Assembly (NCBI GenBank): GCA_009787485.1
Contig: WQWP01000003.1
Location: 1 to 42,075, forward strand
From: Lentimicrobiaceae bacterium
Lineage (GTDB): Bacteria; Bacteroidota; Bacteroidia; Bacteroidales; WCHB1-69
Length of the DNA stretch: 42,075 nucleotides
Reading direction: 5' to 3'
Shown here: in pieces, positions 5,065 through 15,200 of the stretch
Numbering within the stretch: position 1 is the first letter of the stretch
Layout: each line of letters opens with the position of its first letter
The notes under the pieces: model-generated
What the model was told of the DNA's origin: nothing
Seen by the model: the letters and a program-made list of their open reading frames with translations, nothing else
Database searches by the model: none
Program-made: the position numbers and the translations under genes

Positions 5065-7626
5065 ATGACAAAAACAATTTTTAAAATTTTATTTCTGTCC
5101 ACCCTACTTTTAATAGGGGTAATAAACACGAACGGACAAACGTGGCCACCTGCAGGAATGCAAGGTGACGGACTAACCGCAGAAACTGCATGGGAAATCA
5201 CCACACTAAGTCATTTATTTGCACTATCCAATCATGTGAACGATTTTGATAATCAAACATCGGGTAAGTATTACAAACTGATGAACGATATTGACATGTC
5301 GGGTATTTCATTTATCCCAATAGGTGGAATGCAGTTTGAGTGGACCTATACATATACTGCATTTCGTGGAAATTTTGACGGTAACGGTAAAGTAATCAAA
5401 AATCTAACTATCAATAGTTCATCAGACAGGGTAGGATTATTTGGACACGTTGCCAGCAATGCAACATTTCAAAATCTCGGTTTGGAAAACGTCAATATCA
5501 CAGGTGGTCAATACATAGGTGGATTGATTGGAACGGTCGGTGCAATGAGAGGGCAAGCAACAACAACAGGAAACATCACAATCTCAAACTGTTATGTTAC
5601 AGGCAAAGTCACAGGTACACAATCCGTTGGCGGTCTCGTTGGGTACGTCGCACCCAATTCCACATGCAACATAACCAATTGTTACACTGAATGTAACGTA
5701 ACCGCCAACAATTTTGTAGGTGGACTGGTAGGTGATAGTCGCGGCGACATTTCCTATTGTTACACGACGGGAACAGTCAAGGGGAACGGAACTGAGTACA
5801 TTAATGCAGTTGGCGGTGTAATCGGCAGGTATCTTTCCGGAACAGTCAAAAACGTTGTTGCCGCAAATGACACCGTAATCAATTATGGTATAGGTATTGT
5901 TGGTCGTGTAATCGGTAGCAATCAAGGTACGACACCCTTAAATTGTTACGGTCTCACGACAATGGTAATCGCAAACAATAACGGTGTCAACGGTACTAAC
6001 GCAACAATCACCCAATTACAGTCCCAATCCTTTTACACAACCCCATCTAATTGGAACACATCCCCGTGGAATTTCACAACAATCTGGACAATCTGCAATG
6101 CCAAATCGTTCCCTTATTTCCAACATCAAAATAAACCTTGCCAATACACCATAACCCCATCGGCAACCGCAGGTGGTACAATTTCCCCAAACACCCCACA
6201 ATCCGTACCGGTAAACGGAAACATCACGTTCACGGCAACCCCCACCGGCAATTGCAAAGAGGTGGATGTGTGGAAAATTGACAACACGGTGGTGCAAACA
6301 GGTGGCAACACCTACACAATCCAAAATGTGCAATCCGACCAAACAATTTCCGTTTCCTTCAAAACAATAATTTACACGTTAACACCGTTGCCGGCAACGA
6401 ATGGGACAATTTCCCCGAACACCCCCCAAACGGTAGAATGTGATGGATCGCTAACAACAACATCTTTTTATGCGACCCCCAATACAAATTATGAGGTGGA
6501 TAAATGGTATGTGGACGATGTACCCGTTCAAAACGGTGGCAATTCATTTGTTTTTTACAACTGGACCCTCACTGCTAACCACACGATTGAGGTAACGTTC
6601 AAATATGTACCACCAACGTACACCGTAACGTTTGCATCGAACGGTGGCAACGGCAATATGACACCGCAAACGTTCACAGAGGGTGTACCGCAATCACTTT
6701 CACAAAATCAATTTTACCGAAACGGTTATGATTTCAAAAATTGGAACACATCGGCAAACGGCAACGGAACAACCTATCAAAACGGACAAACGATAACCGT
6801 TTCCGCAAATATGACCTTATTTGCACAATGGGAAACAACCCATATTCCCGTAACGAATATAACGAACGTTCCCACAACGGCAACCGCAAACGTTCCCTTG
6901 ACCCTTACAGGAACAGTTGTACCTTCAAATGCAACCTATAAAACAATCGTTTGGACGGTAAAATCGGCAGGAACGACAGGTGCAAAAATCGTTGGTAACG
7001 TTTTTACGGCAACCTCATCGGGAACGGCAACCATAACGGCAACCATACAAAACGGTATTTCAATGGGTGTCCCATACACAAAAGATTTCACAATAACCGT
7101 GAATACCGATTTTGTGAAAGTGACTGATATAACGAACGTCCCCACATCGGCAACCGCAAACGTTCCCTTGACCTTGACGGCAACCGTATTACCAACCAAT
7201 GCAACAAATCAATCAATCATTTGGACAGTGAAATCGCAGGGAACAACCTCCGCAACCATAAATGGCAATACGTTTTTGGCAACCTCATCGGGAACGGCAA
7301 CCATAACGGCAACCATACAAAACGGTGTTGCCGTGGGGACTCCGTTTACCAAAGATTTCAACATCAAGGTGGACACCGTTGTTGGTATTGCCGAAAACAC
7401 CCTCATAAATTTTCGGGTATATCCCAACCCGACAACCGATTACATTACAATTGACAATGAGACTAATTTCACACAAATGGCTATCATTTATGACATCAGA
7501 GGGAGTATTGTAATTTCGGCAATAATTTCCCCATTTGACAAAACCAAAGTGAATATGGGACATTTATCGGTGGGAATGTATGTATTGAGGGTAGGAAATG
7601 AAACGATGAAAATTTTAAAGGAATAA
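5065..7626 (+). CDS. T9SS-exported multidomain adhesin-like protein
   Basis: 853 aa and the island's cargo. Residues 1-25 are a signal peptide (FLSTLLLIGVINTNGQ). Residues about 110-240 hold GLUG-type repeats (GGLIG, GGLVGYV, GGLVGDS, GGVIGRY). Two divergent InlB-B-type repeats follow (about 350-515, with ISPNTPQ), then a Listeria-Bacteroides-type repeat (about 517-590, GYDFKNWNTSANGNGT, LFAQW). Two nearly identical Big_2-type Ig-like domains follow (about 595-770). A type A sorting domain (FRVYPNPTTDYITI to the C-terminus) directs T9SS secretion. Likely cell-surface attachment. C-rich codon use differs from the recombination genes. Confidence 0.88.
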   Translation: MTKTIFKILFLSTLLLIGVINTNGQTWPPAGMQGDGLTAETAWEITTLSHLFALSNHVNDFDNQTSGKYYKLMNDIDMSGISFIPIGGMQFEWTYTYTAFRGNFDGNGKVIKNLTINSSSDRVGLFGHVASNATFQNLGLENVNITGGQYIGGLIGTVGAMRGQATTTGNITISNCYVTGKVTGTQSVGGLVGYVAPNSTCNITNCYTECNVTANNFVGGLVGDSRGDISYCYTTGTVKGNGTEYINAVGGVIGRYLSGTVKNVVAANDTVINYGIGIVGRVIGSNQGTTPLNCYGLTTMVIANNNGVNGTNATITQLQSQSFYTTPSNWNTSPWNFTTIWTICNAKSFPYFQHQNKPCQYTITPSATAGGTISPNTPQSVPVNGNITFTATPTGNCKEVDVWKIDNTVVQTGGNTYTIQNVQSDQTISVSFKTIIYTLTPLPATNGTISPNTPQTVECDGSLTTTSFYATPNTNYEVDKWYVDDVPVQNGGNSFVFYNWTLTANHTIEVTFKYVPPTYTVTFASNGGNGNMTPQTFTEGVPQSLSQNQFYRNGYDFKNWNTSANGNGTTYQNGQTITVSANMTLFAQWETTHIPVTNITNVPTTATANVPLTLTGTVVPSNATYKTIVWTVKSAGTTGAKIVGNVFTATSSGTATITATIQNGISMGVPYTKDFTITVNTDFVKVTDITNVPTSATANVPLTLTATVLPTNATNQSIIWTVKSQGTTSATINGNTFLATSSGTATITATIQNGVAVGTPFTKDFNIKVDTVVGIAENTLINFRVYPNPTTDYITIDNETNFTQMAIIYDIRGSIVISAIISPFDKTKVNMGHLSVGMYVLRVGNETMKILKE
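6853..7392 (+). repeat. Tandem duplication, period 270 bp (Ig-like domains)
   Basis: Two 270-bp units start at 6853 and 7123. They share long identical stretches such as GGCAACCGCAAACGTTCCCT and GGAACGGCAACCATAACGGC. This is a recent duplication of a 90-residue Ig-like domain, and the domain number may vary between strains. Confidence 0.75.
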
Positions 7627-7628
7627 TT

Positions 7629-7646
7629 TGAACAAATTTTGAACAA
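7629..7646 (+). repeat. Right 18-bp putative recombinase arm site
   Basis: Identical to the 18-mer at 191-208 and in direct orientation. It lies 128 bp inside the right attachment site. The segment from 7647 to 7774 has no other feature I can see. Confidence 0.55.
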
Positions 7647-7774
7647 GTAATTTGAAGACATTGTAAGAATAGAAAACATAATTTAAAACGAAGTTATGTT
7701 ATAGTCAGCCATTTAGTAACAATATTAACCACAACAGAAGACACACAAAAACAGGAAAAAACAAAACTGATATA

Positions 7775-7818
7775 ACTCATAATCAGGGGGTCCTTGGTTC
7801 GATCCCAAGAGGGACCAC
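7775..7818 (+). repeat. attR: 44-bp tRNA 3' fragment
   Basis: Copy of tRNA positions 95-138 with one substitution. The 5' half of a tRNA is absent upstream, so this is an attachment-site remnant and not a gene. Confidence 0.85.
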
Positions 7819-7838
7819 TTTTATCTGTTTAAAATTAG

Positions 7839-7876
7839 AAAAAATCGTTGTAAATCAGAATACAACGATTTTTTTG
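7839..7876. terminator. Bidirectional terminator, probably original to the tRNA
   Basis: AAAAAATCGTTGTA (7839-7852) and TACAACGATTTTTT (7861-7874) form a 14-bp stem with an 8-nt loop. The A and T tracts give U runs on both strands. It ends immediately before the stop codon of the ATPase on the minus strand and, before insertion of the island, would have followed the tRNA by about 20 bp. Confidence 0.75.
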
Positions 7877-9091
7877 TTATCTCTTTAACAGCCAATCTAC
7901 AATGTTGATATGTTCAATCCCTTCAATTTCAGAAGTTATTAGGTCAGTAGAGATAATATATTTTGGATAATTATCGTCAATAGATTTTAATGGACGGATT
8001 TCTCGCTCTGCTGTTTTAGGATCGGACATAGACCAAGTAACTTGATAATATTCAAATTTATTCAGTGCATTTTTTACAATGAAATCCACTTCATACGCTC
8101 CAACTTTTCCAATCCAAATCTGATAACCTCGCCTGTTTAATTCTAAATACACAATGTTTTCTAAAATATGTCCTACATCTTGATATTGAAATTTTCCAAG
8201 CTTTAAATTCCGAAAGCCAATATCTACCAAATAGTACTTTTCTTGTGTTGCAAGTTGCTGTTTACCTTTAATATCAAAACGGCTTACTTGATAAAAGACG
8301 TAAGAATTTACTAAATATTCGATATATCTTTCTACTGTATTGTGATGTATGTCTTGTTTATCTTGTTTCATTGCTTTTGAGATGCTATTTGGCGATACAA
8401 CACTTCCAATTGCACCCATTAAGAATTTTGAAAGATTATCAAATCCTCTCATATTCTGAATATTATATCTCTGCTTAATGTCTTTCTCTACAACGGTGCT
8501 GTACACGTCTTGAATATACCTGTTTTGAATATCAGCGCCTTGGCTTCGCAATAAAACGCCTTGTGGCAACGAAGTTTCATAAAGGTAGTTATTAAATAAT
8601 TCATATTTATTTAATGCCGTATTTTTTTGACTTTCAAAATATTCGCCGAATGAAAATGGCAAAATATGTATCGTAATGTAACGACCTGACAACAATGTTG
8701 CAATTTCGCCCGACAAAAAATAAGCGTTTGAACCTGTTACATACAAATCAATAAATTTCTCAGTATATAAGGCATCTATGAGTCGTTCAAATTCAGGAAT
8801 TTGCTGTGGCTCATCAAGAAAAATGTAATTCATATTTTCTTTGTCCGTTTTGGAAAAAATATCTTTGTAAATATCAAGCCACGTGTATTCTTCCGGAAAA
8901 ATCGGCTTTTCAAAATTATAGCATTGAACTCTGTTTGTTGGCGCTCCTGAATCAATAATTTGTTCAGCAAAAATTTCTAACAAAGTGGATTTACCCGAAC
9001 GTCTTAATCCTGTAATAACTTTGATAATATGCTCGTCTTTCAACTTTTCTAACTGTTGAATGTAGTTTTTTCTATTTATTAGCTCATTCAT
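7877..9091 (-). CDS. AAA_14/DUF4143-family ATPase
   Basis: 404 aa, the full family length. An N-terminal P-loop (VITGLRRSGKST, about 25-36) and Walker B (YIFLDEPQ) are followed by a sensor segment (VTGSNAYFLSGEIATLLSGR). The C-terminal half is a DUF4143 domain with a nuclease-like fold (YEVDFIVKN). The family is abundant and variable in Bacteroidota. Its function is not well established, and roles in defence or addiction are often suggested. It lies just outside the island and is single-gene, with ATG at 9091. Confidence 0.88.
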   Translation of the reverse strand: MNELINRKNYIQQLEKLKDEHIIKVITGLRRSGKSTLLEIFAEQIIDSGAPTNRVQCYNFEKPIFPEEYTWLDIYKDIFSKTDKENMNYIFLDEPQQIPEFERLIDALYTEKFIDLYVTGSNAYFLSGEIATLLSGRYITIHILPFSFGEYFESQKNTALNKYELFNNYLYETSLPQGVLLRSQGADIQNRYIQDVYSTVVEKDIKQRYNIQNMRGFDNLSKFLMGAIGSVVSPNSISKAMKQDKQDIHHNTVERYIEYLVNSYVFYQVSRFDIKGKQQLATQEKYYLVDIGFRNLKLGKFQYQDVGHILENIVYLELNRRGYQIWIGKVGAYEVDFIVKNALNKFEYYQVTWSMSDPKTAEREIRPLKSIDDNYPKYIISTDLITSEIEGIEHINIVDWLLKR

Positions 9092-9180
9092 ATTTATTTG
9101 ATATTTAATTATTTAAATGCAATTTTATCAAAACTTCGTGTTTTTAAAAGTTTTGACAAAGATAGTTTTTTTTCAACCAT

Positions 9181-9205
9181 AAAAAAGGGGCGCAATCTGC
9201 GCCCC
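9181..9205 (-). terminator. Terminator of the giant exported-protein gene
   Basis: On the minus strand GGGGCGCA-GAT-TGCGCCCC is followed by six T. A second hairpin, CGGCAT/ATGCCG at 9213-9228, lies between it and the stop codon. Confidence 0.85.
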
Positions 9206-9244
9206 TACGTTTCGGCATTTTAATGCCGCCTGTTTCGTTAATGA

Positions 9245-12200
9245 TTACTTCTTAACAAAACTCTTCACTCCCGTGCGGTCTCCTTCTATTACACGAATGA
9301 AGTAAGTTCCTGCGGAAAGTGTAGTGATGTTGATGTCGAATATAGCTTCATCGGTTTCATATTTGGCAATATGCATACCCATGGCGTTATATACTTCAAT
9401 GGTAGCCGGCGCCGTAGCAGTACGTTTAACGGTAACTTTGTCGGTAGCCGGGTTGGGGAATAGACCGAAAGTAAGATCGTAATCGTTGATACCTAATGGC
9501 AATTTAACTGGTACAATCATATCTTTATCAGCAACAATTACATTGCCGGTTTGTGTAACATACGACAGTGCAGAAACTACCCATGGATATGTTCCGGGAG
9601 GTAAATCTTCAACTACATTACCTTCAATTGGTTCACCGTTAAATTCTATGAAAGCATCCGGTATTGGATTTCCTTCCATATCTGTTACCTCGAATGTTAC
9701 TTTATATAAACCACAAGCAGGATCGGTAATGGTAAACGGTATGGTTGCCATTGTAGATTCGCCGCAAGCAAATACTGAGGTAACACCGGCTACGTGATCG
9801 CCTTTCAGTACACCTGTAAATGTATATTCGGTTTCTGTAGTTTGGGTTACAAACTTACCATCTAAATATACATTGTAGCCGAGGAAGGTCTTCGAGTCGC
9901 TGCCTTTGCCCGGGAAGTCAACAGAAATATCATCTAACATAAAGAACCATGAGTCAACGGAAACTACATTAATAGCCAAATATACATCTTGACCTGCATA
10001 AGCAGTTAAATCAAAACTATACTCTGTCCATGTATTTTCCGGAGCTGAAATATAGGCGTCATCTTGTATGAATGTAAATGCTGCCGGAACCGGATCCGTT
10101 GTTGACACTCCTACTTTAAATCTTTCTAACTGATATACACCTGCATTCGTCCGATAAGATTTTGCCCAGAATTTTAAATATACACCTGCAGCAATCTTCA
10201 TCTTTGGTAATATCAACCAGTCATCTTGCCAGTATCCGGCATTATCGGAAGACCATGTTGTCAGATATTTATTTCCACTATGCGGCTGTGCATCCGCATC
10301 AGCGCTTAGAGCCGTTTGAGATGGATTAAATACCATATACGATTTTGGTACTGTTGCATTTGGCCAGTTAGCCTGGGTATGACTAAATGTATTTGCCCCA
10401 TCAACATCAATTAAAATATAATCGCCAATATCTGCAATAATGAAATTTTGGTAGCTTTCCATATCATCATAGAAAGGAGTGAACTGAATTTCATTATTCC
10501 ATGTAAAGAGTGCGCTACAGCCATCCACGTCTATTTCTAAACGTACCGGCTCTGTTAATTTATCAAGTACATTAGAGAACGCAGGATCAGACACTACACC
10601 ACCATGGTAGCAAGTTCTTACTGCATATCTGTACATTCCCGGAGCAGCGGTATTCCAACTGTAATCTACAAATCTCAGGTCGGTTACCGGGTTGTTGGTT
10701 AATGTTACCCATGCAGCTTGGTTATTTTCTTCTCCTTTTACAAGACGCCATAGTTTGTAACCGATAGGACCAAGCGCTTTTTCGCCGCCGCGCAACTTAG
10801 AATCATCTGTAACTACAGGCCCTTCCGACGGAGTGCTAATAATTGCAGGACCTTTCGCTAACGTAGTTTGCATGCTTCCTTCCTCTATATTGGCAGAGCG
10901 GCTGGCTCCTTTGTTGGCAACATAGCCAAACTTGCCGCCATCTGTTCCAATAGCGCGAATCATACAGTTTTTAAAGATGCTGCTCTCTCCAAACGGACTA
11001 AATGGGTAAACTGCACTTAAACTGTAATAGTTTCCGTCTGTTACGAAGGGCCATTCAGCGTTAGGAGCATCTGTTCCTACACTGGTAAAGCCACCATTAG
11101 AAGGACTTACGCCGATGAAGAATCCATCAGGACAAGCCACAGGCTCCGGAAATTCGTATTCACACCATTGTAAAGGAGTGTTCGGAATATTCAGAACTTT
11201 AAATATTACCTTGTTTCTATCAGGAATATTGTTGGTTAAACCAAGTACCCATAAATCGTAAGCCGGTTGAACTACATTGGTGGTTGAGTACCAACTCATA
11301 CTGAATAGCGTTGTGCTTTCTCTATGTACAGAGCCTATCACACTTTCGCGCGTACCTACCTCGGGGAATCCTATTTGCTGATCGTTAATTCCGCTATCAT
11401 AACGGAACTCTTTCGTTGGAAGTGCCGGCGTTCCCCAAGTAACTTCTGCATAACAATCTTCAAAATAGTTGGCTTCTACATTTCTTGGTTCTTCAGGTAT
11501 TTCTAATAAGATAATCGGTAAGTTGGTATTTCCAATAATATCTATGGTTGCGGTATAAGGTTGGAAACCTTCTGCCTCAGCATAAATTGTATATGGGCCA
11601 TCGAAAACAAACGGGAATTCAAATAAACCTAACTCAGGGCCGGACTCGGTTTCGTAGGTGTTACATCCACCTTCCAATTTCAATGTAGCGCCGTTAATGA
11701 ATGTTTGTCCATCGGCAGCTTTCACTGTACCAAATACCACACGGGTATGCAGGGAGAAATTACGTACTGTACTCATATTGGCATAAATAGTAACATTAGC
11801 CGTTGCAATAGCTCCGCAGAGATTTGCTTCTATAGCGTAGTTGCCCGGTTTCAGGTACAGGAATCTGTAGAATCCGTCTGCATTGGTCATTGCATAAAGT
11901 GCAGTACCTGTAATTTGTACTTTCACGCCTTCTATCGGAGCGCCTTGGTCATCGCTTACAACTCCGGATAATGAGCCCATTCCTTGCATGTTGAATGTAA
12001 ATCCGGCATTCGGGAGGCCTTGAGTCAGGTCGAGTGTTCCGCCGTTACCGGTTGGATTCAACAGGTCGAACTCAGCGCCACCGGCATCATCTTTGTAAAG
12101 CATTCTTGAACGTCCTGCGAGAGGAGTGCATTTGAATCCATCGGTTGAGTTGCCGTAGCCACTGTCGTATCTTTGAGAGTAAATTACCAAAATTTTACCG

Positions 12201-15200
12201 TTATATTCGTACGGCGTAGCTAATGGAATATTAAAGGTATATTTTCCTGTAGGGAAGCTTCTTATGCCGTCATATACTTCTGTAAAGATATTAGGATCTA
12301 CCCAGCCGGCATTCAGGTTATCAAGATTATCCACTTCACCTATCCATACGCGAATTCTTACACTTTGCAAATTAGTGCCGGTATGGTCAATAGATGCTTG
12401 ATAAGCAATATTGTTGATAATACCGCCATTGGTTCCAAATTCGTGTGGGAAGTATATCGATTGCGACAAACTCTTACGATAGTAGAGGTTGTAAGGCACT
12501 CTTCCTGAGTTATTTGTTGCGTTTGGATCGCCAATCTCGATGATAACCGTACCTTCAGGACTCACTGTTATTGGGAATAGCGGGGTTGTGTTATTTCCAA
12601 GGAACATGTCGCTCTCAAAATCCACATAGCCTTTAATATTTAGTATTCCAACGTGCGCTGCGGTGAAAGCATCTACCGGAACTGTATATTGACCAACGGC
12701 TTCAGGAGCTAAGAATGTGGTGATTTCGCTTTCTCCCAACAATTCATTGTCTTCTGTTAATACTTGAAGTTTAAAGTTGGTTACAGGGTTAATCCCTTTG
12801 TTCTTAACAGTTATGGTATAATCATAACTGTTTCCTACAGTTGGATTAGGTCCGGCAATTGATATGGCTTCCATATCTATATCAAAAATGCCTTCCAATT
12901 TTACTTCGTCAACATAGAGGTTAAATTGATTAGCAATAGAATAGCAATAATATCCCAGATGTAAAATTCCTGCAGGAAGAACTACTACAAATTCTGCATT
13001 AAGCATATTTCCGCCTGTACCGCTAATCGCTGTATAGTCGTGTATCACATTAGTTTGTGCAGCAACGGTATTGCTGGCTCCCCAAGTTACGCGCAATCTT
13101 TCCAGGTATGAAGTGGAGTTGGTGCCATACTTGAATGTCAGTCTGTATTCTCCTGCGGCAGGTACCATAATCGGAGGTGAAATCATCCAGTCGTTGGCAG
13201 GAAGTGTAGAATGCCAGGTATATTGTGCCAAACCGTTGTTGGGCGGAGTGGTAGTTGGCGTAGTACGTGTCCAGGTATTACCGCCGTTCAAATCAATTAC
13301 TGTCCATTCGTTGAAAACAGCTTGTGTTTCAAAGTCGCAGAAATAAGGAATGGTGTAAGGTTCACTTGGTAAACACACCTCATTCGACATCCCTGTATAG
13401 AAGTCATTCGGACAAAGAAGTTCCACTTTATAACAAGCCGCATAAATAGGGCCGAGCGGATCTACATAAGGGCTGGTAGCGCCTGTCATTATAATAGCGC
13501 CATCGCGGTAAATTCTTCCGGTAACTCCGGGCTCATTCGTCCATGAAATTCTATTGCCACCGGCAACGCGGGTAACAGCGATTACAGCAGGATCGCAATC
13601 GGGCACAAATACACAAGGCAAGTCTATCGTTTCGCAAACAAGTTCAGACTCTTGGCCATCGGGGCAAATTGATTTCACACACCACGTATGTCCACCTACC
13701 CAAGGATCGAAATCATTATCAATGTACGATTTTTTCTTTGTGGTGGCAATATGATCGCCATTACGGTAAACCATATATTCTAAGTCGCTGCCCGGGCAAA
13801 CCCTAAGTCTGAGATTAGCTCTGAATTGAGTTCTTGTCATACTTCCTGCAGGCGCTGCCGGATTTATCTGATTGTAGTCGTCGTATGCGTAGATGGTCTT
13901 ATATTGTGTAAGGGTACCTCCTGCCCAACTACTGGAGAACCAACCGGTACCCATGGTTTGGTTGATGGCAATTACAAGATTACCACCGTCATATTCAAAT
14001 GGTTCTTCAAAATCTATGGAAGTCCACTGGTCAGCTGCATTAAATGTAACCGTACCGCTATACATTAATGTCAATTCGGAAAGCGGAATAAATTCGGATG
14101 CAGTAACCGGAGTACCAAATTCGCTTTTGGTCGTAGTTCCTATATAAACCGCCACCGGAATAGTTTTTACCGCATTAACTCCGGTAGTACGATAGCCAAA
14201 TGCTACCCCTGAAATGAGCGCGCCTACAGCATCTCCAATTTCCGACTCATTATAAATGGTTTGCGTATAGGCATTATTATAAGTTGTATATATTGGTGAA
14301 CCGAGGCCTGTTGTAGTACCGGATGGAACCACTAAGCCTTCGCATTCGCCCATATCTTCAGTTACCGTTATAGATTGACATACGCTTTGCGGCCCACAAT
14401 CTTGTGAAGGAGGATAGATAGCTCTTACACAATAGCTATGCTGTCCGGAAGGCGCGAATGAATGGGTGAAAGAAGTAGTATTTACGGTTTCTAACAGCGT
14501 TCCGTTGAAACGTACTTCATATCCTGTAGGTGTGCCGGAGGCAGCCGTCCATGTTAAATTAACACTTTGACCTGGAGCTTGAGTAGCCGTAAGGCCAGAA
14601 ATTGCGGGACATGGGTCTTTGCCTGCACCTGCTATAACAAAAGATTCAACACTTCTCTCTGCGGGGAAAGTTCCGAGAATAGTAAAAGCGCCTGTTGCTT
14701 TATTAATGGTGCGCCACTGTGTTGTATTGGTTGGCAGATCTGGGCTGCGGAAAGCATGATACAAGATACCTGTTTCCGGATCAATATTAATATCCTGAAT
14801 CCAGTTTCCGGCCGGATATGTAGAAATTTGGGTAAATGCTCCGGTTGTTAAATTAAGCGTACCAAAAGTTGATTGAGTTACGCTGAGGTTCAATGCATAG
14901 CAAGTTCCGTCAACATCAATAGCAATATATCTAACTGCATCAGTTGTTGATATTTGAGTAAATATACCGGTTGCAAGGTCAATCGTTCCAAATCGGGCTG
15001 AGGGCTCAGGAAACTCTGTAGCATACGCTATACCGGTAACAGGATTTAATGCCATACTGATACAATCGGGCACCTGGGCGTTATTGGAGTTAATGATAAC
15101 AGTTGCTCCGGTTTCCGGATCCATTTTTCTATAAGAATTAACGTATGGAGCGCTGCTGGTACAAGTTACTATTCCTATTTGACCATCTGCAGGATCATAA

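Larger units (their letters stand above)
95..7818 (+). mobile_element. 7.7-kb integrative island in a CAT tRNA gene
   Basis: The island is bounded by the 44-bp tRNA repeat and carries a tyrosine recombinase, a small HTH protein of excisionase type and a putative primase/Rep-like gene. It has no conjugation, capsid or terminase genes, so it may be a minimal integrative element mobilised by a helper. Cargo is one T9SS-exported adhesin-like protein preceded by a structured non-coding region. The recombination genes are very AT-rich while the cargo gene is richer in C and uses different codons, which suggests separate origins. Each end carries the direct repeat TGAACAAATTTTGAACAA. Confidence 0.82.
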
